The position numbers and the translations under genes were made by a program. From Microcoleus asticus IPMA8 (GTDB taxonomy: Bacteria > Cyanobacteriota > Cyanobacteriia > Cyanobacteriales > Microcoleaceae), in the NCBI RefSeq assembly GCF_013179805.1, contig NZ_SRRZ01000012.1, positions 21,469-85,468 on the forward strand: 64,000 bases of DNA, in the 5' to 3' direction. This document shows positions 41,847-49,044 of the stretch, piece by piece (position 1 is the first letter of the stretch; the number at the start of each line of letters is the position of its first letter). The notes under the pieces were generated by a model. That model was not told where the DNA came from and made no database searches. It was given only the letters and a program-made list of their open reading frames with translations.

Positions 41847-44321
41847 ATGATGCTAGGAACAACCGAGATCCCGCAATTAAAGCCGCTTTCCGACTCAGAA
41901 CTACACAAAATGAACGCCTACTGGCGGGCGGCAAACTACCTATCCGTCGGACAAATCTATCTCCTCGACAATCCCCTACTCAAAGAACCCCTTAAAATCG
42001 AACACGTCAAACCCAGACTCCTCGGACATTGGGGCACGACTCCAGGCCTCAACTTCATCTACGTTCACCTCAACCGCATCATCAAAGCCCAAGACCTCAA
42101 CACCATCTACATCGCAGGCCCCGGACACGGCGGGCCGGGCTTGGTCGCCAACACCTATCTCGAAGGAACTTACAGCGAATATTACTCGAACATTTCCCAA
42201 GATGAAGAGGGTATCAAGCGGCTGTTCAAACAGTTCTCCTTTCCCGGCGGTATCCCCAGCCACGTCGCCCCGGAAACCCCCGGTTCGATTCACGAAGGCG
42301 GCGAACTCGGCTACGCCCTGGTGCACGCTTACGGGGCGGCCTTCGATAACCCCGATTTGATTGTGGCGGCCGTTGTCGGCGACGGGGAGGCGGAAACCGG
42401 CCCGCTAGCTGCTAGCTGGCACTCTAACAAGTTTCTCAACCCGGTTCGCGACGGGGCCGTGTTGCCGATTTTGCACTTGAACGGCTACAAAATTGCCAAT
42501 CCGACGCTGTTGGCCCGCATTCCGCGCGAGGAATTGGAAAGTTTGATGGTCGGTTACGGCTACAAACCTTATTGGGTGGAAGGTTCAGACCCGGAAACCG
42601 TGCACCAGTTGATGGCTGCAACTCTCGATACAGTCATTGGCGAAATTAAGGCGATTCAGGAAAAAGCCCGGACGGAGGGCTATTCGGGTCGTCCCCAGTG
42701 GCCGATGATTGTGATGAAAACTCCCAAAGGCTGGACGGGGCCGAAGGAAGTTGACGGTAAGAAAACTGAGGATTATTGGCGATCGCACCAAGTCCCACTT
42801 TCGGAAATGGCTTCTAAGCCGGGACACGTCCAACTCCTGGAAGATTGGATGAAAAGCTATAAGCCGGAAGAACTCTTCGACGAAAAGGGCAAGTTAATTC
42901 CCGAATTGGCGGAACTCGCACCCAAGGGCGATCGGCGGATGGGGGCAAATCCCCACGCTAACGGCGGCCTGCTGCTGCGAGACTTGAAAATGCCGGAATT
43001 TGAAGACTTTGCCGTTGACGTGCAAAAACCGGGCACTGTAATGGCCGAAGCCACCCGCGTCACTGGTCGTTTCCTGCGAGAGGTGATGAAAATCAATCAG
43101 GAAAACGCCAATTTCCGCATTGTCGGGCCTGACGAGACAGCCTCAAACCGCCTCGATCCGGTGTTTGAAGTGACGAACCGGGTGTGGGCGGCGGACATTC
43201 TGCCCGAAGACGACCACATCTCCCCCGACGGCCGCGTGATGGAAGTCCTCAGCGAACATATGTGTCAGGGATGGCTGGAAGGCTATTTGCTGACGGGACG
43301 CCACGGCTTTTTCTCTTGTTACGAGGCGTTTATTCACATCATTGATTCAATGTTCAACCAACACGCCAAGTGGTTGAAAACTACTAACGACATTCCTTGG
43401 CGCCGACCGATCGCCTCTCTGAATTACTTACTAACTTCTCACGTTTGGCGGCAAGACCACAACGGTTTTTCTCACCAAGATCCGGGTTTTATCGACCACG
43501 TAATTAACAAGAAAGCGGAAGTGGTGCGGATTTATTTGCCGCCGGATGCGAACACTTTGCTGTCAGTAACGGATCACTGTCTCCGCAGCCGCCACTATGT
43601 CAACGTGATTATTGCAGGGAAGCAGCCGGCATTGCAATATTTGGATATGGATGCTGCGATTAAACACTGTACCGCCGGCATCGGTATTTGGGAGTGGGCC
43701 AGCAACGATAAAGGCGGCGAACCGGATGTGGTGATGGCTTGCGCGGGTGATGTTCCGACGCTGGAAACTTTGGCTGCTGTTGACATTCTCCGCCGAGATT
43801 ATCCCAATTTAAAAGTGCGGGTGGTGAATGTGGTGGATTTGATGACACTTCAGCCCTCTAGCGAACATCCTCACGGTTTGTCTGACAAGGAGTTTGATAG
43901 TTTGTTCACGAAAGATAAGCCGGTGATTTTTGCTTTTCACGGCTATCCTTGGCTGATTCACCGATTGGCTTACCGCCGGACAAATCACCCGAATATTCAC
44001 GTTCGGGGTTACAAGGAAGAGGGAACGACTACGACGCCGTTTGATATGGTGGTGATGAACGATCTCGATCGATTCCACTTGGTTGCAGATGTACTCGATC
44101 GCGTTCCGAAACTGAGTTCTGTAGCAGCTTACGGCAAACAAGCTATCCGTGACAAGCTGATCGAGCACACGCAGTATATCACCAAGCACGGCGATGATAT
44201 GCCGGAAATCCGCGACTGGAAGTGGCCGCACGCAGGCCCGGTTTCGCCGGAAGCGCCGAAGGAAACGACTGATCCGGGGGCGACTGCAGAACAAACCGTG
44301 CGATCGGGTGCACCGGGCTAG
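41847..44321 (+). CDS. xfp: phosphoketolase (xylulose-5-P/fructose-6-P)
   Basis: An 824-residue thiamine-diphosphate enzyme that splits xylulose-5-phosphate or fructose-6-phosphate with phosphate into acetyl-phosphate and an aldose phosphate. Visible family segments: YIAGPGHGGPGLVANTYLEG, ETPGSIHEGGELGYALVHAY, VGDGEAETGPLAASWHSNKF (diphosphate/Mg site), LTGRHGFFSCYEAFIHI and DHGFSHQDPGF-like SHQDPGFIDHV in the pyrimidine-binding half. GGAGG stands 11 bases before ATG 41847 (a second ATG follows directly). Acetyl-phosphate made here can be used by the acetate kinase encoded at 47341. The two are separated by a nuclease-type pair, a phosphatase and psaK. Confidence 0.95.
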   Translation: MMLGTTEIPQLKPLSDSELHKMNAYWRAANYLSVGQIYLLDNPLLKEPLKIEHVKPRLLGHWGTTPGLNFIYVHLNRIIKAQDLNTIYIAGPGHGGPGLVANTYLEGTYSEYYSNISQDEEGIKRLFKQFSFPGGIPSHVAPETPGSIHEGGELGYALVHAYGAAFDNPDLIVAAVVGDGEAETGPLAASWHSNKFLNPVRDGAVLPILHLNGYKIANPTLLARIPREELESLMVGYGYKPYWVEGSDPETVHQLMAATLDTVIGEIKAIQEKARTEGYSGRPQWPMIVMKTPKGWTGPKEVDGKKTEDYWRSHQVPLSEMASKPGHVQLLEDWMKSYKPEELFDEKGKLIPELAELAPKGDRRMGANPHANGGLLLRDLKMPEFEDFAVDVQKPGTVMAEATRVTGRFLREVMKINQENANFRIVGPDETASNRLDPVFEVTNRVWAADILPEDDHISPDGRVMEVLSEHMCQGWLEGYLLTGRHGFFSCYEAFIHIIDSMFNQHAKWLKTTNDIPWRRPIASLNYLLTSHVWRQDHNGFSHQDPGFIDHVINKKAEVVRIYLPPDANTLLSVTDHCLRSRHYVNVIIAGKQPALQYLDMDAAIKHCTAGIGIWEWASNDKGGEPDVVMACAGDVPTLETLAAVDILRRDYPNLKVRVVNVVDLMTLQPSSEHPHGLSDKEFDSLFTKDKPVIFAFHGYPWLIHRLAYRRTNHPNIHVRGYKEEGTTTTPFDMVVMNDLDRFHLVADVLDRVPKLSSVAAYGKQAIRDKLIEHTQYITKHGDDMPEIRDWKWPHAGPVSPEAPKETTDPGATAEQTVRSGAPG

Positions 44322-44333
44322 CGATATTCTGGG

Positions 44334-44400
44334 TAGGGACACGGCAATGCCGTGTCCGGCACAGGATCGTGGATTAGGACACGGGATTGCCTTGTCCCTA
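44334..44400. repeat. palindromic dispersed repeat after xfp
   Basis: A 67-base element with ends TAGGGACACGGCAAT and ATTGCCTTGTCCCTA as imperfect terminal inverted repeats. The left arm itself contains GGACACGGCA-A-TGCCGTGTCC, a near-perfect hairpin. A related palindrome occurs at 54921-54941. Confidence 0.75.
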
Positions 44401-44463
44401 CGAGATTCCATTTGTTTGAGAATAAATCTGCCGTAATTCAGAATTTAGATATCCAAAACAGTA

Positions 44464-45453
44464 ATGCTTAAAGAAATAGAAATTCAAAATTTTAGATGCT
44501 TTGAGCAAATCAAAATTTCTGGTTTTGAAAGAGTAAATTTAATCGGCGGTAAAAATAATGCTGGCAAAACAGCCTTGCTAGAAGCAATTTTTCTCAATGT
44601 TGCTCCAAACGCTAGCAGTCTAGCAATCCTAAGAGAGCTTAGAAGAGAGCCATTAGAAGCCATAGAATATATGGCTAATAGAACCTGGGATAACTTATTC
44701 TATGCACTAAAAAAAGATAGATTTATAGTAATTGTTGGCAAACAAGAAAATCATACTATTAGAGTAGAAATTAATTCGTTAAAATCTAGTTTAATTTTTA
44801 AATCCAGCCACCAAGAAGACCTATCTAGTTGGTCATCAACCAAGGTTCCTGCCGGATATTTAAGGAATTTTCGCATTTCTATGGATCAAGTACCAATCAT
44901 TCCCTCCTGGATCAGGATTTCGGGAAAAGAACTCACACAAGCATACGATAACGCGCGTTTGGATGACAAAGATAGCGAAGTTTTGAAAGCTTTTCAAATT
45001 CTTGACCCTACAATCGAATCAGTAGAGAGTTTTTCGATTGGGGAACCCACGCTCTACTTGAGAAGGAAAGGCGAAAAGCGTTTGCCTTTATCATTGTTTG
45101 GAGATGCCATTAACAGAGTTGCAGAAATAATCCTTAAACTGGTAAACAGCGAACACAAAATAGTGCTAATTGATGAGATAGAAAATGGCATACACCATAC
45201 AAGTCAGCGGGAGTTTTGGAGAGTGTTATTTCGGTTGGCGGTTGAACTGGATACGCAGATTTTTGCTACAACGCACAGTTTAGAGATGCTTCAAGCATTT
45301 GCTGATGTGGGTTTAGAAAAAAATCAGGAATCCAGCAGCGCATATTTTGAACTAGCAAGGACACTCAAAACAAATCAAATAATCGGAAGTCGGCTCGATT
45401 TGGAAACTTTGAATTACGCACTAGAGCATCAAGAAGGAGTGAGAGGTGAGTAA
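44464..45453 (+). CDS. AAA_15/OLD-type ATPase of a second two-gene set
   Basis: A 329-residue ATPase: IEIQNFRCFEQIKISGFERV at the start, Walker A GGKNNAGKT at residues 28-36, the FGDAINRVAEIIL segment typical of the family, Walker B KIVLIDEIENGIHHTSQ and the sensor His in IFATTHSLEMLQAF. It is shorter than the ATPase at 39658 and not closely related to it. Its last eight bases overlap the start of a TOPRIM-like gene, so both are translated together. The pair is AT-rich compared with xfp upstream and lies between xfp and the phosphatase/ackA genes, suggesting an inserted module. Confidence 0.87.
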   Translation: MLKEIEIQNFRCFEQIKISGFERVNLIGGKNNAGKTALLEAIFLNVAPNASSLAILRELRREPLEAIEYMANRTWDNLFYALKKDRFIVIVGKQENHTIRVEINSLKSSLIFKSSHQEDLSSWSSTKVPAGYLRNFRISMDQVPIIPSWIRISGKELTQAYDNARLDDKDSEVLKAFQILDPTIESVESFSIGEPTLYLRRKGEKRLPLSLFGDAINRVAEIILKLVNSEHKIVLIDEIENGIHHTSQREFWRVLFRLAVELDTQIFATTHSLEMLQAFADVGLEKNQESSSAYFELARTLKTNQIIGSRLDLETLNYALEHQEGVRGE

Positions 45454-46135
45454 TATTGTCATAGTAGAAAGTAAAAATGATAAATTTTTCATGCAGGCAA
45501 TGGTTGAGAAACTCAACTGTGATATCCAGGTAGAAAAACCTATTTATATAGATGATTATGAACCTTTGGAAGGCTTGAGCGAAACAGAGTTAATCAAAGC
45601 TTTAAAAAATTTAATAAGAAAGATTGACCGAAAAGATATCGAAAAGATTGGAATTATTATCGATATTGATAATTTTTCAGAGCAAGAACGGCTGAAATTT
45701 GTAGATAGATGTATAGAACCAGTGTTTAAAGCTGAAAGCTTGTCAAGCACTAAACAATTTATCGATATTTGTACAGATCATGGAACAAATGCAAAATTGG
45801 CTTGTTACTTTACAAATGTTGGAGGTAAAGGCGAACTGGAAACGCTTTTAAAGGCAATAAAGGCTAGAGAATCTCCTCATGCTGATTGTTTGGATAGGTG
45901 GAGAAGTTGCATAAAAGAAAAGGAGGGAAAGGAAATTAAGCAGAAAGATTTTGATAAATTTTGGATTAACAACTATATTAGGTATGATACTTGCTCAAAG
46001 CAGGATCAGAAACAAGCTGGCAGAAAATGCAGTATGTCTGAGTTTGAGTATGTTATGGAACACAAAAAAGATATTTGGAATTGGGATCATCCTGCTCTCA
46101 ATGATTTGAAAGAGTTTTTTAAACTCTTTTGCTAA
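45446..46135 (+). CDS. DUF3226/TOPRIM-like protein, partner of the ATPase
   Basis: A 229-residue protein of the DUF3226 type. The TOPRIM core is visible: Glu8 in IVIVESKNDKFF after the first strand, and the acidic pair Asp73/Asp75 in KIGIIIDIDNFSEQ. These would bind the metal ions of a TOPRIM nuclease. A conserved YFTNVGGKGELETLL segment and a Lys-rich C-terminal half follow. Together with the overlapping ATPase it forms a split OLD-like set (ATPase and TOPRIM on separate chains), as in known ATPase-TOPRIM phage-defence pairs such as PARIS, though its TOPRIM family differs. Nuclease activity is inferred. Confidence 0.75.
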   Translation: MSNIVIVESKNDKFFMQAMVEKLNCDIQVEKPIYIDDYEPLEGLSETELIKALKNLIRKIDRKDIEKIGIIIDIDNFSEQERLKFVDRCIEPVFKAESLSSTKQFIDICTDHGTNAKLACYFTNVGGKGELETLLKAIKARESPHADCLDRWRSCIKEKEGKEIKQKDFDKFWINNYIRYDTCSKQDQKQAGRKCSMSEFEYVMEHKKDIWNWDHPALNDLKEFFKLFC

Positions 46136-46163
46136 CAGAGTAAAATTCACACACAATTAACTC

Positions 46164-46802
46164 ATGAGCTTAAAAATCTACTTTGTACGACACGGTGAAA
46201 CGACTTACAGCAAGACTGGCAGTTTCTGCGGCCATATAGATCCAGAATTAACGCCCGTAGGTTCTCAAATGGCAGAACAGTTTGGCGCCGCTTACGCAAA
46301 ATTGCCTTGGAATGCTGTTTATGTCAGTCCGATGAAACGCACAATTGCTACTGCAAAACCTTTGTGTGATGCTGTGGGAATTGAAATGCAGCTTCACGAC
46401 GGACTGAGGGAAATTAACTACGGTGAGTGGGAGGGCAAAACAGTAGAAGCGGTCAAAAAAGAATACGAAGAAGATTATATTAATTGGCTGACTGAACCTG
46501 CTTGGAATGCACCGAATGGCGGCGAGACTTCCGTGGAAATTGCTAGCCGATCGTCTTTAGTTATCGCAGAAATTCAGGAAAAGTACAAGAGCGGTAATGT
46601 TTTGGTTGTCTCGCACAAAGCAACTATTAGAATTATTCTGTGCAGTTTGTTGGGGATTGATTTGGGACGTTATCGCTATCGAATTGCCGCTTTAGCAGCT
46701 TCTGTGAGTATTGTCAAGTTTGATGTTCGCGGGCCGCTGCTGGAGGTTTTGGGCGATCGATCGTACATGGATGAAACCCTCCGCAATTTACCCGGTACTT
46801 GA
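46164..46802 (+). CDS. histidine phosphatase (phosphoglycerate-mutase-like)
   Basis: A 212-residue member of the histidine phosphatase superfamily. The catalytic RHG motif is FVRHGETTYS with His10, the second catalytic set is in MKRTIATAKPL, and the second His is in LVVSHKATIRIIL. LREINYGEWEGKTV holds the acid/base Glu region. It could be a cofactor-dependent phosphoglycerate mutase or a sugar/metabolite phosphatase; the short GEWEG form is more often a phosphatase (CobC/GpmB-like). It lies 28 bases after the DUF3226 gene and upstream of ackA on the same strand. Confidence 0.88.
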   Translation: MSLKIYFVRHGETTYSKTGSFCGHIDPELTPVGSQMAEQFGAAYAKLPWNAVYVSPMKRTIATAKPLCDAVGIEMQLHDGLREINYGEWEGKTVEAVKKEYEEDYINWLTEPAWNAPNGGETSVEIASRSSLVIAEIQEKYKSGNVLVVSHKATIRIILCSLLGIDLGRYRYRIAALAASVSIVKFDVRGPLLEVLGDRSYMDETLRNLPGT

Positions 46803-46813
46803 AATTGGGGGTA

Positions 46814-46833
46814 AGGTGCGCGTACTGCGCACC
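46814..46833. repeat. hairpin between convergent genes
   Basis: GGTGCGC-GTACT-GCGCACC forms a seven-base perfect stem. It lies between the convergent phosphatase and psaK genes and may limit read-through; no long T-run is present. Confidence 0.5.
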
Positions 46834-46846
46834 CTAGAGTCTGAAA

Positions 46847-47107
46847 CTAAATCGCACCGAGGTAAGACAATCCTAAAATCGTACCCGTTCCTAGAATATG
46901 ACCGAAGCAGAGACTTCCCACAAGTGCACCCAAACTCAAGCCGCCGACCAAATTCGATGAGGGGGCGGCTGGGCCTGTGTGAGGATTTTGGATGGTTGAT
47001 TTGCCGAAAGCAATGGCTGCAATATTGCAAATAATCATAATTAAACCGATCTCGGGGCTCCACTCTACGGTTCTGGCGACAGTGGCAAGTAAAATTGGTG
47101 TAAACAT
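46847..47107 (-). CDS. psaK: photosystem I subunit PsaK
   Basis: An 86-residue thylakoid membrane protein with two hydrophobic helices joined by a short stromal loop: WSPEIGLIMIICNIAAIAFG and LSLGALVGSLCFGHILGTGT, ending in LGLSYLGAI. The loop IQNPHTGPAAPSSNLVGG and the conserved FGHILG segment match PsaK. PsaK binds peripheral chlorophylls at the rim of photosystem I and is the site where phycobilisome energy couples in some cyanobacteria. AAGGAG stands 9 bases before the ATG. It is the only photosystem gene in the window and lies alone, antisense to its neighbours. Confidence 0.92.
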   Translation of the reverse strand: MFTPILLATVARTVEWSPEIGLIMIICNIAAIAFGKSTIQNPHTGPAAPSSNLVGGLSLGALVGSLCFGHILGTGTILGLSYLGAI

Positions 47108-47340
47108 CGATCGTCGGCTCCTTAAACTTTAGTAAATGAAAATCTGCATAGAAGATATATCAAAAAAATGCAACTGTTAGCTACAGATTGCATTAACAGT
47201 TAATTTTTCGACATTTTTCTTAATAATTTTCCCAGGATCTCAAGATTTTTTAGTCCCCCTCTGCTGGGACGAAAGTTTGACAAAACGCGATTTCGATCGC
47301 CTAGCGATCGAAAGAATGAATCAACAGGACATAATAAAGC

Positions 47341-48558
47341 ATGAAAATACTGGTGTTAAATGCGGGTTCTAGCAGTCAAAAGAGCTGTCTTTACGAGTTA
47401 AACGATGTCCTGCCCGATCGACCTTTGCAACCCCTCTGGGAGGCTCAAATAGACTGGACTCACCAGCAGGGTATAGCAGAGTTAAAAGTCAAAACAGCAA
47501 AGGGCGATCGGCTTGAAGAGGAGTTTACCTCAGACTCTCGCAAAGCTGCTATTTCTCGAATGCTGGAGACTCTTTGGCGGGGAAAAACTCAAATTATTAA
47601 TGATTTAAAGGAGATTGATATTGTCGGCCACCGCGTCGTACACGGCGGGCAAGACTATCAGCAAAGTACGTTAATTTCGCCGGATGTTAAAGAGGCGATC
47701 GCCCGTTTATCTCTGTTTGCCCCCGTACACAATCCCGCCAACCTCGAAGGCATCGAAGCCCTTGAAAAAATCCTCCCAAATGTGCCGCAAGTAGCAGTAT
47801 TTGATACAGCTTTTCACGCGCAATTGCCGCCCGCTGCGTTTGTTTATCCCGGCCCCTACGAATGGCTGGAAAACGGGATTCGCCGCTACGGTTTTCACGG
47901 CATTAGCCATCAATATTGCGCTCGCAGGGCTGCTCAGCTTCTGAACCGTGATTTGACAGATTTGCGACTGATTAGCTGTCATTTGGGCAACGGATGTTCT
48001 CTGGCGGCGATTCGGGGGGGCGTGAGTGTTGACACGACGATGGGATTTACGCCTGTGGAAGGTTTGATGATGGGGAGTCGATCGGGTTCGATCGATCCTG
48101 GGATTATAATTCATTTGTTAAGGCGATCGGATTTAACTTCTGAAAAATTAGATAATATTCTCAATCGTAATTCTGGTTTAAAAGGGATTTCTGGGGTATC
48201 TAGCGATATGCGGCAGATTGGAGATGCGATCGCCCAAGGTAATGAAAGAGCTCAACTTGCTTTGGATATTTACATTCACCGTTTGCGCGCCGGAATTGGG
48301 GCGATGCTGGCGAGTTTGGGAGGGTTGGATGCTTTGATTTTTACGGCGGGAGTTGGGGAAAATTCGCCTGTGGTGCGGGGTGCGGCTTGCGAAGCTTTTG
48401 GATTTATCGGGTTAAAATTGGATGGGGAGAAGAATCAACACTCGCCAGTTGATGAAGATATTGCGACAGTGGATTCAGCCGCGAGAGTTTTGGTAATTCA
48501 CACGCAGGAAGACTGGGAAATTGCGCGAGAATGCTGGAAACTTTACTCGCATTTGTAA
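47341..48558 (+). CDS. ackA: acetate kinase
   Basis: A 405-residue acetate kinase converting acetyl-phosphate and ADP to acetate and ATP (or back). Family signatures are present: MKILVLNAGSSSQK at the start, VVHGGQDYQQ, YGFHGISHQYCARRA with the catalytic His, the phosphate-binding SCHLGNGCSLAAIRGGVSVD and MMGSRSGSIDPG, and FTAGVGENSPVVR near the end. With xfp it completes a short route from the pentose-phosphate pool to acetate and ATP. Transcribed in the direction of xfp but 3 kb away. Confidence 0.95.
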   Translation: MKILVLNAGSSSQKSCLYELNDVLPDRPLQPLWEAQIDWTHQQGIAELKVKTAKGDRLEEEFTSDSRKAAISRMLETLWRGKTQIINDLKEIDIVGHRVVHGGQDYQQSTLISPDVKEAIARLSLFAPVHNPANLEGIEALEKILPNVPQVAVFDTAFHAQLPPAAFVYPGPYEWLENGIRRYGFHGISHQYCARRAAQLLNRDLTDLRLISCHLGNGCSLAAIRGGVSVDTTMGFTPVEGLMMGSRSGSIDPGIIIHLLRRSDLTSEKLDNILNRNSGLKGISGVSSDMRQIGDAIAQGNERAQLALDIYIHRLRAGIGAMLASLGGLDALIFTAGVGENSPVVRGAACEAFGFIGLKLDGEKNQHSPVDEDIATVDSAARVLVIHTQEDWEIARECWKLYSHL

Positions 48559-48616
48559 TAATTCGATCCCCCATACCCCCTTTAATAAGCAGTAGGGGGA
48601 ATCGAGAAGATTGTAG

Positions 48617-48979
48617 ACTCACAAACAAGGCTTAGAAATCGCACTAACAAAGATCGCCTCAATTCGAGGGATAGTAGAAATAGAACAAGCGCCGATCGAT
48701 CGCCAGAACCAAATCGAACTCCGCAAAAGCGAGCAAGCAGAGAAAAAGCGAGACGCTCGCCTAGAAAGAAAAATTGGGGCGATCGGCGTCGGTTTAGCAA
48801 CAGGCGGCATCGCAGCATCTAGCGGCACAGACAAACTCTTCGAGACTCTCAAAAACCATCCCGCTACCGCACCCTTAACAGCAGTATTGCATCCGTTTAT
48901 ATTTTCCTGTTTTCTGAGTTGTGCGATCGGTATCTTCGCAGGTGCGATCGTTTGGTGTTGGACTAGGCGCAAAAAGTAG
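48617..48979 (+). pseudogene. 3' fragment of a membrane protein gene
   Basis: An open frame without a start codon, beginning just after a TAG, encodes about 120 residues: GLEIALTKIASIRGIVEIEQ, a strongly charged coiled-coil RQNQIELRKSEQAEKKRDAR with LERKIGAIG, a Gly/Ala-rich turn and a final transmembrane helix (FIFSCFLSCAIGIFAGAIVW) with basic C-terminus. It has the composition of a genuine membrane protein C-terminus, so a 5' truncation is likely. The family is not recognised. Confidence 0.6.
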
Positions 48980-49044
48980 CCATTAGCCCGCAGAGGCGGA
49001 CTTCGTGTGTATAGGATCGGTTTCAACCGCCGAGTCCCTTGGAA

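Noticed and set aside
48619..49026. Minus-strand frame of 135 codons next to ackA
   Set aside because: Shadow of the truncated membrane-protein fragment on the plus strand, which has coherent coiled-coil and membrane segments.
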